Of a stretch of 64,000 nt of DNA, positions 16,405 to 24,096 are shown in pieces. The notes beneath the pieces were generated by a model, which was not told the origin of the DNA, ran no database searches, and worked only from the letters and a program-made list of their open reading frames with translations. Positions within the stretch are counted from its first letter, which is position 1; every line of letters starts with the position of its first letter. The stretch covers positions 1 through 64,000 of the forward strand of contig JBQTIY010000007.1 in the NCBI GenBank assembly GCA_052387675.1, written 5' to 3'. Both the position numbers and the translations under genes were made by a program. The stretch comes from JBQTIY01 sp052387675 (GTDB lineage Bacteria; Planctomycetota; B15-G4).

Positions 16405-17682
16405 ATGAAACTCCACGGCTGTTTCCTCTCCTCTCAGGGCCGCCCTCTCGGCCACCGCTCGGCGCTCCTCGGCGCCCTCCTCGTAGGCGGGCTCTTCAGC
16501 GGGCTCCTCGGCGAGGCCACGGCCCAGTCCTTCTATGGCGTCGATGGCGCCGGAGGCCTCGTCGAGCAGCGCGTCGGCCCGCCCTGGGTGCCCTGCGGCT
16601 ACCCCAACGGCCCCGGCAACGACACGCTCTCCTTCACCGACGCCGGCCTGTGCGGCTCGGTGCCCACCTTCGCGGGCCCGCCCGGCGGCCTGCTCGGCGA
16701 CGTCGCCGTCGACCGCAAGAACGACCGCATCTACATGACCGACGGCACGACGATCGGCTGCTTCACGCCCGCCGGCACGCAGCTCAATCTGATGCACTCC
16801 GGTTCGCTGGGCCTCGGGCCGCTCACGGGCCTGGCCTTCGACTCCGACGCGGAACTGCTTTGGGTGAGCGACGGCGCCGAGATCGGCCTCGCCTTCCCCT
16901 CGCTCATGGGAAGTTGCTCACCGCCCGGCTTGGCCTGGAGCTTTCCGGCTACGGGTTTGGGTTTCGTGACGGATGTCGCCTGGCACCCGAGCACGGCGCG
17001 TGTCTACGCCCTCGACTCCGACGGCAACGTGGCCGCATACGACGCCTTCGGCGCCACGGAAGTGAGCCCCTATCCGGCCGCAGGCCTCGCCAACTGTCTG
17101 ATCCCCGCGCCTTTCACCGGCCTGGCGGTGGACATGGCCACCGGCTGTGAAGGCGGCGACCCAGCGCTGTTCCTCACCAACGGATTCGGCGTGAGCTACG
17201 AGCACTCCGGCGGCGTGCCGGCCGGCTTCGAGTTTTATGCGCCGCTCAACTGCTTCGTCTGGCCGGGCCAGCCCACGCAGGGCCTCGACTTCGCCGCGCG
17301 CCCCATCACCTTCGGCACAAGCACGGGCCCGCAGATCGGCACGAGCGGCGGACAGTCCGTGCTGCCCAACCCGGCCTTCACCGTGACGCTCACCGGCGGC
17401 CCGCGCAACGGTCAGGCCTACCTCATCTACGGCGTGGGCGCCGCGTGCCCGGCACTCAACTACAAGGGCAATCCCTGGTACGTGGATCCGTCCTTCACGC
17501 CCATCGGGCCGCTGGCCGTTTCGCCGAGCGGCACACTGACCTTGCCCCTCGCCCTGCCGACACCGGGCGGCAGCCTGCCCTGCGGCACCACGATCTTCAT
17601 GCAGTGGGTGTGCAAGGCTCCGGGTGGCGGCGGCGCCTGGACCACGAGTCAGGGCCTGGAGTTCACGACCGCGATGCCGTGA
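16405..17682 (+). CDS. Exported propeller-like protein, tandem copy 1
   Basis: A 425-aa exported protein with a signal peptide (LLGALLVGGLFSGLLGEATAQ). The body repeats a motif of the kind LGDVAVDRKNDRIYMTDG, LTGLAFDSDAELLWVSDG and FVTDVAWHPSTARVYALD, as in NHL/SMP-30-like beta-propellers. Paired cysteines are conserved with the next gene. The last 100 residues form the window's recurring C-terminal module (LTGGPRN, NYKGNPWYV, SGTLTLPL, IFMQW, SQGLEF). No catalytic motif is seen. ATG 16405 fits the signal peptide and the leaderless-type promoter. Its downstream neighbour is a clear paralogue. Confidence 0.8.
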   Translation: MKLHGCFLSSQGRPLGHRSALLGALLVGGLFSGLLGEATAQSFYGVDGAGGLVEQRVGPPWVPCGYPNGPGNDTLSFTDAGLCGSVPTFAGPPGGLLGDVAVDRKNDRIYMTDGTTIGCFTPAGTQLNLMHSGSLGLGPLTGLAFDSDAELLWVSDGAEIGLAFPSLMGSCSPPGLAWSFPATGLGFVTDVAWHPSTARVYALDSDGNVAAYDAFGATEVSPYPAAGLANCLIPAPFTGLAVDMATGCEGGDPALFLTNGFGVSYEHSGGVPAGFEFYAPLNCFVWPGQPTQGLDFAARPITFGTSTGPQIGTSGGQSVLPNPAFTVTLTGGPRNGQAYLIYGVGAACPALNYKGNPWYVDPSFTPIGPLAVSPSGTLTLPLALPTPGGSLPCGTTIFMQWVCKAPGGGGAWTTSQGLEFTTAMP

Positions 17683-17816
17683 GCTCGCGGCTCGTCGCAG
17701 AGGCGCAGGGGCTCGGAAAGTTCGTCATCCGAAGCGGGTGCCACATGGGCGCGCCGGCGGTGTCTTGCTGCCGTCTTCGGCTCTCTCCCCTGCACTCCCA
17801 TCTGAGGACCCCCGGC

Positions 17817-19046
17817 ATGCTTGCTTCAATTCGCACTCTGTCTCTTGCTGCGGCTGCGCTGGTAGCCGCTGGATTCCCGCTGGCCGATTCCGCGTCGGGC
17901 CAAACCCTGTACGGCGTCGATGGCGCCGCCACGATGGTGGACGAACTCACTGGCCCGCCCGGCGGAGCCTGCCTCTATCCCAATGGCCCGGGTGTCTTCG
18001 CCTTCCCGTACATGGCGGCCTTTCCGTGCCTGCCGCTGACGCCCTTCGCACCGCCGCCCTTTGGCTTTCTGGGTGACGTGGCCTCCGACCGGCGCCTCGA
18101 TCGCGCCTACGTCACTGACGGCAAGAACATCGGCGTCTTCACCGCGGCCGGCCTCAAGCTCAACTCCATGGGCATCGGCGGGCTCGGCATCGGCGCGCTC
18201 ACTGGCCTGGGCTTCGATTCTGCGGCCGGCCTCATGTGGATGACGGACGGCCTCTTCATCTTCTCGGCCTTGCCCTCCGCTCCGGGAAGCTGCCTGCCGC
18301 CCATACTCACCGGCGGCTTTGCGCCGGCCGGCCTGGGCTTCGTCACGGACGTGTCCTGGCACTCGCCGACGGGCCTGCTCTTCGCCTGCGACGCCGGCGG
18401 ACTCATCGCGGCCTACACGCCTGGTGGTGCAGTCGTTGTTCCGGCCTACCCCGCTGCGATCTCCGGCTGCCCGCTCGGCCCGCTGACCGGCATCGCCGCC
18501 GACACAGCCTCCGGCTGCACGGGACTCGTGCCGGCGCTCTATGTCACCGACGGTTTCGGCGTGGATTACCAGCTCGCGGGCGGCTTTCCCGCGCCGGCCA
18601 CGTTCTACACGCCGGCGGCCTGCTTCCCCTGGGCGGCCGGCCCGACACAGGGCCTGGAGTACGTCGCGCACCCGATCAGCTATGGCGCCGGCACGGGTCC
18701 GGTCATTGGCACGGGCGGCGGCCAGAGCGTGCTCCCCAATCCGGCCTTCACGGTCACGCTCACCGGCGCACCTCCGGGCGGACTGGCCTTCCTGGTCTAC
18801 GGCACCGGCGCGGCCTGCCCCCCCTTCAACTTCTTCGGCAACCCCTGGCTGGTGAATCCCTGGTTCGGTCCGCTCGGGCCCTTCCCGGTGCCGGCCTCGG
18901 GCTCGATCACGCTGCCTGCTCCGCTGCCTCCGCCCGGCGGCCCGCTGGCCTGCGGGCTCTCGGTCTATATGCAATGGCTCTGCCGCGCCCCGTCGCTGGC
19001 GTGGACGGTGAGTCAGGGCCTGGAGTTCACGACCAGCATTCCCTGA
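17817..19046 (+). CDS. Exported propeller-like protein, tandem copy 2
   Basis: A 409-aa paralogue of the preceding gene, aligned over its whole length: LYGVDGAATMVDEL, LGDVASDRRLDRAYVTDG, GLGFVTDVSWHSP, then the identical block GGQSVLPNPAFTVTLTG and the ending SQGLEFTTSIP. The signal peptide is MLASIRTLSLAAAALVAAGFPLADSASG. GAGGAC about 10 nt before the ATG may serve as SD. The 134-bp gap to copy 1 has no other gene. The two differ more in the middle than in the C-terminal 110 residues, so the end of the protein is under the stronger constraint or was homogenised. Confidence 0.8.
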   Translation: MLASIRTLSLAAAALVAAGFPLADSASGQTLYGVDGAATMVDELTGPPGGACLYPNGPGVFAFPYMAAFPCLPLTPFAPPPFGFLGDVASDRRLDRAYVTDGKNIGVFTAAGLKLNSMGIGGLGIGALTGLGFDSAAGLMWMTDGLFIFSALPSAPGSCLPPILTGGFAPAGLGFVTDVSWHSPTGLLFACDAGGLIAAYTPGGAVVVPAYPAAISGCPLGPLTGIAADTASGCTGLVPALYVTDGFGVDYQLAGGFPAPATFYTPAACFPWAAGPTQGLEYVAHPISYGAGTGPVIGTGGGQSVLPNPAFTVTLTGAPPGGLAFLVYGTGAACPPFNFFGNPWLVNPWFGPLGPFPVPASGSITLPAPLPPPGGPLACGLSVYMQWLCRAPSLAWTVSQGLEFTTSIP

Positions 19047-19059
19047 GCGCTCGGCGCTC
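19045..19059. terminator. GC inverted repeat at convergent gene ends
   Basis: GAGCGC-TCG-GCGCTC overlaps the stop codon of the rightward exported-protein gene and precedes the stop of the convergent leftward gene at 19068. No U-tract is present. Terminator role inferred from position. Confidence 0.35.
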
Positions 19060-19067
19060 GCTGGCCG

Positions 19068-20861
19068 TCAGGTCTTCGTCAGCGCTTCGATCGCCCCGCG
19101 CAGCCGCCGGTGGCGATCGAAGCGCTGCACGAAATCGCTCTCGCGCAGTCCGCCCTTGGCTCGCAGCAAGGCCGCGAGCGCGCGACGCTCGCCCGCGGTC
19201 CAGCTCGAGAGGCCCGGCAGGATCAGCACGAGCGGCGCCCAACGCTCCAGCGCCTGACGCTCGCCGGGCGTCCAGGAGCGGAAGCTGCGCGCGCTGAGCT
19301 TGAGCAGGGGCAGGGCCTCGGCGAGACACTCCCGCCGGGCGCGAGCGCGATCGGCGCCGAAGCGCCGCGCGAGAAAGTCGGTGACGCGCAGCCCGGCCTC
19401 GGACAGGTCCAGCACACCCAGGACGTCGCCGCGCAGGCCGGCCTCCGGCGCAGCACGTGACGCAGCGCTAGAAGCCGCGCGCTCAAGTGTGGCGCCGGCG
19501 CGCGATGTCTGCCGATAGAAGACGTTCTCCGAGCCCAGGCGCGCGAGTGTGGCGCGGCTCGAACGATGCTTGGGGTTGCGCTGCAGCGCCGCGAGTTCAC
19601 GGCGCATGAGTTTGAGCAGGTCCGGTTCGCGCGGGCGGAAGCCCAGCTTCTGATAGAACCACCACGCCCCGCTGTCGAGCGCCTCGTCGTTGCCGTAGCC
19701 GCCGAGCTGATAGGGCGCGATGGTGTAGCTGTCGCCGCCAAAGAGCGCGCGGGCCGTGGCCATGACGCGCCCGTAGAGGAAGCCCGACTCGCCGCCGCGC
19801 CACGTGGGGAAGACGTTGTAGGCGATCTCGGTGCTGCCGAAGAGCGAGGCGAAGAGGACGTAGCCGATCGGCACGCCGTTGCGCAGCGTCAGCAGGCCGT
19901 AGACCGATTCGAGCAGCAGGCGCCGCTCCGGCACCGCACCGATCACCGCGAAGCTGAGGCCCTCGCCCCACTCGACGACGCGCACGTCGCGCGGATCGCC
20001 GTAGGCAAAGACATCGAGGTCGCGGCTGCGCGCCACCATGGCTTCGCGCGCCAGGTCGATGAGCGCACGGGCCTCCGCCGCCCCCGCGCGGCGCACGGCC
20101 CGCGGCCGCTCGGCCAGTGCACTGCGCAGATCAGGCCGCTCGCGGCGCAGCGGCTGCGTTTGGAAGTGCACGCTCGGCGCGCCGCGGCCGCCGGCCAGAG
20201 CGAGCGCCGGAGCACGGGCAATCGTGCGATTCGGTGTCGGCTCGCCGCGGGCATTGGCGCCCGGGCGCAGCACGAGCGACAGATCGAGCTGCTCGTGCAA
20301 GAACTCACGCACAAAGGCATCGGCCGGCAAAGCGTCGACGCCACGCACGAGCAATTCGGCCTCGCGCTCCTCTCCGCCGGCCATGCGCCGCAGCCAGGCG
20401 CGCGTGCCGAGGTCCACTTCGTCCAGGCCGGGCGACTCGGCGAAGTGCGCCACCAGGGAGAGCAGCCGCTCGAGACGCGCGTCGCGCGGATCAACTTGGC
20501 TCCAGTCGATGCGCAGCTGCGCGCCCCACTGCCGCGCCAGCCAAGCAGCCGTGGCGGCGAAGAAGGGGTAATGCGTCTCGGTGCCGACGAGGCCGCTGTC
20601 CACGAGGCGCTGCCGATGCCGCCGCAAGTCGGGCCGCGCGGCGAAAGCTTCGAGCAGGCGCTCAACGAGAGCCAGCAGGCGCGCATCGTCGGGGTAGGCG
20701 CGCAGGAAGACCAAGCACTCGTGGAAGCGCAGCAGCGCGCCCGGGCTCGGCAGCCGCGAGCGGCCGAGCGTGTGGAGCAGCGCGACCTTGCGCTGCGTGC
20801 GCGTTTCCCGCTCGTCCGGCGTGCCGCCGAACTCGGCGCGCAGGGCATCGAGACGGGCCAA
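19068..20861 (-). CDS. Conserved protein of unknown function with GNAT-like segment
   Basis: A 597-aa cytoplasmic protein with no signal or membrane segment. The N-terminal 200 residues are helical. The stretch about 330-415 (RNGVPIGYVLFASLFG, EIAYNVFPTWRGGES, FLYGRVMATARALFGG, GAWWFYQKLGFRPREP) has the look of a GNAT acetyltransferase core with the typical FYxKLGF end, though the acetyl-CoA loop is not textbook. The C-terminal third is Arg/Ala/Leu-rich helix. The apparent start is TTG 5 nt after the ACT gene stop; a later start is possible. It probably forms an operon with the ACT and aldolase genes. Confidence 0.6.
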   Translation of the reverse strand: MARLDALRAEFGGTPDERETRTQRKVALLHTLGRSRLPSPGALLRFHECLVFLRAYPDDARLLALVERLLEAFAARPDLRRHRQRLVDSGLVGTETHYPFFAATAAWLARQWGAQLRIDWSQVDPRDARLERLLSLVAHFAESPGLDEVDLGTRAWLRRMAGGEEREAELLVRGVDALPADAFVREFLHEQLDLSLVLRPGANARGEPTPNRTIARAPALALAGGRGAPSVHFQTQPLRRERPDLRSALAERPRAVRRAGAAEARALIDLAREAMVARSRDLDVFAYGDPRDVRVVEWGEGLSFAVIGAVPERRLLLESVYGLLTLRNGVPIGYVLFASLFGSTEIAYNVFPTWRGGESGFLYGRVMATARALFGGDSYTIAPYQLGGYGNDEALDSGAWWFYQKLGFRPREPDLLKLMRRELAALQRNPKHRSSRATLARLGSENVFYRQTSRAGATLERAASSAASRAAPEAGLRGDVLGVLDLSEAGLRVTDFLARRFGADRARARRECLAEALPLLKLSARSFRSWTPGERQALERWAPLVLILPGLSSWTAGERRALAALLRAKGGLRESDFVQRFDRHRRLRGAIEALTKT

Positions 20862-20866
20862 GGCGC

Positions 20867-21331
20867 TCAGAGCAGTTCGTCCTGCCCGATGAGCGGAATG
20901 CCCTGCTCGATGAGCACGCGCGCGGCGCGCTCGTTGTCTTCGACGTGCAGGGCCAGCACGGCTTGGTTCGTGCCGCGCGTGGCCACGGCGTAGATGTAGT
21001 GCACGTTCAACTCGGCGCGCAGCAGCGCCTGCAGCACGCGCCGCATGCCGCCGGGCTTGTTGGCCGGCAGGGCCACGCCGAGCAGATCGGTGGTAATCAA
21101 GTAGTAGCCGTCAGCGGCCAGGGCGGCGGCGGCCAAAGTGGGCCGGTCGACGAGCAGCCGCACCACGGCGTGGTCGGCTGCGTCGCTGATCGCCACCGCG
21201 CAGATGTTGACGTCCTGCGCTTCGAGCACGCGCGAGATCTTGAGCAGTTCGCCGAGCCGGTTCTCGAGAAAGATCGAGAGCTGTTTGAGGCGCTGGGAGG
21301 TCTGACCTTCCGTGGTCTCGTAGCTGCTCAT
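20867..21331 (-). CDS. ACT-domain protein
   Basis: A 154-aa protein made of two ACT-type beta-alpha-beta units: QLSIFLENRLGELLKISRVL at the start (about 18-37) and RVLQALLRAELNVHYIYAVA in the second half (about 95-114). ACT units bind amino acids and regulate metabolism; tandem-ACT proteins without a catalytic domain act as sensors. The ATG overlaps the aldolase stop codon (ATGA), so it is translationally coupled to glycolytic aldolase. Ligand unknown. Confidence 0.85.
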   Translation of the reverse strand: MSSYETTEGQTSQRLKQLSIFLENRLGELLKISRVLEAQDVNICAVAISDAADHAVVRLLVDRPTLAAAALAADGYYLITTDLLGVALPANKPGGMRRVLQALLRAELNVHYIYAVATRGTNQAVLALHVEDNERAARVLIEQGIPLIGQDELL

Positions 21332-22356
21332 GCCTTGACCAACTCGCGCTCCATGGCCGCGCTGTACTTGCCGAGCGCCGCGGCGCCGTTCAGGCGCGCG
21401 CGATGCTGGAAGGCCTTCTGGGCGGCGGCCACGTTGGCGGCCTGACCGCGCCAGGTGTGCTGAGCGGCGTGCTGCAGCGCGCGCCCATAGGAGAAGGAGA
21501 GCTTCCACGGCAGCCCGCCCAGCTTGTTCATGGCGTCGAGGTGCGCCGTGGCCAGCTCATCACTCTGTCCGCCGGACAGAAAGACGATGCCCGGCACGGC
21601 GGCCGGCACGTGCTGCAAGAAGCAACGGATCGTGGCTTCGGCCACTTCCTGCACGGAGGCCTGCGGGCGCGCCTTGTCGCCGGAGATGACCATGTTGGGC
21701 TTGAGCAGGATGCCTTCCAGGGACACGTTCTGCCGATACAGCTCGGCGAAGACGGTGTGCAGGACGTCGCTGGTCACATCGAAGCAGCGCTTCAGATCGT
21801 GGCCGCCGTCCATGAGCACCTCCGGCTCGACGATCGGCACGATCCCGGCTTCCTGACAGAGGCCCGCGTAGGTCGCGAGGCCGGAGGCATTGAGCGCCAG
21901 ATTCGCGCAACTCGGCAGGCTGTCGGTGATCGTGTAGACCGCGCGCCACTTGGCGAACTTGGCGCCCAGCTTGGCGTAGTCGGCGAGGCGCTCGCGCAGG
22001 CCATCGAGACCGGTGGTGAAGACTTCGCCGGGGCAGCCGGGCTGCGCCTTGGTGCCGGCGTCCACCTTGATACCCGGCATGATCCCGCGCGCGGTGAGCA
22101 GCTTGGGGAAAGGCGTGCCGTCCTTGGCGTTCTGCTTGATGGTCTCGTCGTAGAGGATCACGCCGGAGATCCACTTCTCCGCCTCCGGCGTGCGGAACAT
22201 GAGTTCGCGATAGTCGCGGCGGTTGGTCTCGGTGTTCTCCACGGCGATAGCCTGGAAGCGCTTGGCGATGGTGCCGGTGCTCTCGTCAGCCGCGAGAATG
22301 CCCCGGCCGTTGGCGACGATGGCCTTGGCGGTGGTGTTGAGTGACTTGCTGTCCAT
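21328..22356 (-). CDS. Class I fructose-bisphosphate aldolase
   Basis: Cleaves fructose 1,6-bisphosphate to triose phosphates through a Schiff base. The 342-aa protein shows the eukaryotic-like class I pattern: ANGRGILAADESTGTIAKRF near the N-terminus, here ILAADESTGT, then PEVLMDGGHDL, the Schiff-base Lys in EGILLKPNMV (about 230) and FLSGGQSDELAT. ATG 22356 gives the canonical N-terminus; upstream codons are leader sequence. It is transcribed from a perfect TATAAT with a leader of about 75 nt, consistent with high expression. It overlaps the ACT gene by 4 nt. Confidence 0.95.
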   Translation of the reverse strand: MDSKSLNTTAKAIVANGRGILAADESTGTIAKRFQAIAVENTETNRRDYRELMFRTPEAEKWISGVILYDETIKQNAKDGTPFPKLLTARGIMPGIKVDAGTKAQPGCPGEVFTTGLDGLRERLADYAKLGAKFAKWRAVYTITDSLPSCANLALNASGLATYAGLCQEAGIVPIVEPEVLMDGGHDLKRCFDVTSDVLHTVFAELYRQNVSLEGILLKPNMVISGDKARPQASVQEVAEATIRCFLQHVPAAVPGIVFLSGGQSDELATAHLDAMNKLGGLPWKLSFSYGRALQHAAQHTWRGQAANVAAAQKAFQHRARLNGAAALGKYSAAMERELVKA

Positions 22357-22438
22357 GGCGAGAACGCTTCCGCGGTGAGCCGGGCAGATGGAGAGACCTC
22401 GACGACCGCGAGCCCGAATCCGCGGACGAGGGGCGGCG

Positions 22439-22444
22439 ATTATA
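22439..22444 (-). promoter_or_regulatory. -10 element TATAAT of aldolase operon
   Basis: Perfect TATAAT on the minus strand, 82 nt before the aldolase ATG, predicting a 5' leader of about 75 nt. No clear TTGACA at 16-18 nt spacing. The 22357-22438 leader shows no recognisable riboswitch fold. Confidence 0.55.
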
Positions 22445-22537
22445 GCGGTCGGCGCGGCGCGGCTTCGAGGGGGCCTTCGCCCCGGGATCTCGGCATGTCC
22501 GGGCGCGCCGCGGCATTCCCGAACGCCTTGGACCGGC

Positions 22538-22876
22538 CTACAGGTCCAGCACGAGTCCCAGGCCGGCGTCGACTCGCCCCATGATCTCCGCGGAGAGCGT
22601 GCGCACGCGCCGACTGAGGAAGACACGGTCGATCGTGAGGAGCTGCGAGACGTTGATTACAGACTCGCGCGGTAATCCGCTCATGGCCTTGGTCAACCGC
22701 AGGTTCCCGGGGGCCTCTCCCCGCGCAACGTTGGACGTTAAGGCCGCCACAACCACGGTATTCAAGCGACTGGCATTAAAGGCATCGGATTGAACGACCA
22801 GGACCGGCCGTCGCCCGGAGGGCTCACTTCCACGTGCTCCCGGCAGTTCAGCCCACCAGATCTCCCCTCTCCGCAT
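22538..22876 (-). CDS. mazF: MazF/PemK-family mRNA interferase
   Basis: A 112-aa toxin that cleaves mRNA. The MazF fold is clear: MRRGEIWWAELPGARGSEP at the start, then RRPVLVVQSDAFNASRLNTVVV, split as RPVLVVQSDAFN and LNTVVVAALTSN, and SVINVSQLLTIDR with the conserved Ser/Gln region. ATG 22876 gives the canonical MRRGEIWW start. It follows the ribbon-helix-helix gene by 40 nt and shares its transcript. Confidence 0.9.
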   Translation of the reverse strand: MRRGEIWWAELPGARGSEPSGRRPVLVVQSDAFNASRLNTVVVAALTSNVARGEAPGNLRLTKAMSGLPRESVINVSQLLTIDRVFLSRRVRTLSAEIMGRVDAGLGLVLDL

Positions 22877-22916
22877 GCTGTGAGCCCCCTTCGAACTGAC
22901 TCTCGTCACGTGCTGC

Positions 22917-23153
22917 TCACCACGCTTCGCGCGGCCAGGAAGCGCGCTGCAGCGCCGCGAGCCCAGGGTCAACGACGGCCGGTTCAGCCGCATACACGCG
23001 ATCGAGTGACTCCGTGACGCGCGAGGGTCCTTCGCGATCGAGGAAGTCGGCCAGCGCCTTGGCGAAGAAAGCACTGCGCGAGAGACCCAACCGAGCGGCC
23101 TCGCGCTCGACTCGCTCGAAGAGCGCGTCGGGAATGGAAATGGCGGTCTTCAT
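22917..23153 (-). CDS. Ribbon-helix-helix antitoxin, MazE-like
   Basis: A 78-aa protein with a typical RHH DNA-binding N-terminus (MKTAISIPDALFERVEREA, then LGLSRSAFFAKAL) and an acidic C-terminal tail that would wrap the MazF toxin. It precedes mazF, the usual antitoxin-first order. A -10 element 7 nt before the ATG lies inside two direct GTATAACC repeats, so the protein can repress its own promoter by blocking RNA polymerase. Confidence 0.88.
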   Translation of the reverse strand: MKTAISIPDALFERVEREAARLGLSRSAFFAKALADFLDREGPSRVTESLDRVYAAEPAVVDPGLAALQRASWPREAW

Positions 23154-23160
23154 GCGCACG

Positions 23161-23180
23161 AGTATAACCCCGGTATAACC
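23161..23180 (-). promoter_or_regulatory. Operator/promoter of mazEF-like module
   Basis: GTATAACC at 23162-23169 and again at 23173-23180, 11 bp apart (one helical turn), each nearly palindromic. The -10 hexamer TATACT (23161-23166, minus) overlaps the first copy and stands 7 nt from the ATG at 23153. One-turn spacing of short repeats is what tandem RHH dimers recognise. Confidence 0.65.
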
Positions 23181-23235
23181 GATCCAGCCAAGCCGCTTGG
23201 GTCCGCAAGGCTCTGACGGCCCGATGAGCCGTGGG

Positions 23236-24096
23236 TTACGAGGCGGCGGGTTTTCGGCGGGGCAGGGCCACTGCCCGCCGCAGCGCCGCGACCTCGGCCG
23301 CGCTGAGTTCGCGCCAGGCGCCGAGGGGCAGATCGCCGAGCGGCAGCGGGCCGATGGCCTCGCGGTGCAGGGCCACGACGCGGCTGCCCAGCGCCTCGAA
23401 CATGCGGCGCACTTGGCGGTTTCTGCCTTCGCTGATGGCGAGGCGCAGCACGCGCCCGGCCGGCGGCTCTTGTAGCAGCTCAACCTTCGCCGGCCGAGTG
23501 CGTCCACGCGGACCGCGCTCGGTGGCCGCGGTGGGCAGGGCCACTCCCTGCCGCAGCGCCTCAATCTGTGTCTCGCTGAGCCGGTCGGCCACCGTCACGC
23601 GATAGACCTTGGGCAGATGCGAGGCCGGGTTGGTGAGCAGCTCGGCCAAGTCGTTGTCGCTGGTGAGCAGCAGCAGGCCGGTCGTGTCGCGGTCGAGGCG
23701 CCCCACCGGTGCAATCCAACCCGGAGCATCAGACTCGCCGCTGGCGGCGTCATGTCGCTGAGTGTCGGTCAGCAGGTCGTACACCGTGCGCCGGCCCTTC
23801 TCGTCACTGCGCGTGGTCACGCAGTCCTTGGGCTTGTGCAGCATCACGTAGCGGTGAGACCCGGCCTGCGCGCCGCTCACACCAAGCTGCTCCAGGGACG
23901 TTCCATTCACGGTCACGTGTTGAGTCAGCGGATCTACCCAGACCTCAGCCGAGCGCACGACGTGGCCGTCGACGCTCACTCGCCCGGCGGCCAGAAGCTC
24001 AAGAGCCTGTGCGCGCGAGCAGACTCCGCTGCGCGAAAGCAGCCGGTCGAGCGTGCGGCGCACTGCCTCGCGCGCCGGCTCACGACGCGGGCTCAC
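23236..24096 (-). CDS. RsuA-family rRNA pseudouridine synthase
   Basis: A 286-aa enzyme of the RsuA/RluB/RluE/RluF group. An N-terminal S4 domain (LDRLLSRSGVCSRAQALELLAAGRV, here LSRSGVCSRAQALEL) is followed by YVMLHKPKDCVTT, the catalytic PVGRLDRDTTGLLLLT (Asp in RLDRDT) and SEGRNRQVRRMFEALG. The GTG at 24096 overlaps the RND pump stop codon (GTGA), so the enzyme is translationally coupled to the pump gene, an odd pairing. Specific rRNA position unknown. Confidence 0.9.
   Translation of the reverse strand: MSPRREPAREAVRRTLDRLLSRSGVCSRAQALELLAAGRVSVDGHVVRSAEVWVDPLTQHVTVNGTSLEQLGVSGAQAGSHRYVMLHKPKDCVTTRSDEKGRRTVYDLLTDTQRHDAASGESDAPGWIAPVGRLDRDTTGLLLLTSDNDLAELLTNPASHLPKVYRVTVADRLSETQIEALRQGVALPTAATERGPRGRTRPAKVELLQEPPAGRVLRLAISEGRNRQVRRMFEALGSRVVALHREAIGPLPLGDLPLGAWRELSAAEVAALRRAVALPRRKPAAS

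Noticed and set aside
17826..18974. 382-codon minus-strand frame opposite the second propeller-like gene
   Set aside because: Arg/Gly/Glu-rich antisense frame; the plus frame has a signal peptide and a full-length paralogue.
22357..22438. Riboswitch in the aldolase leader
   Set aside because: The 75-nt leader is GC-rich and I could not match it to any known aptamer or terminator/antiterminator pair.
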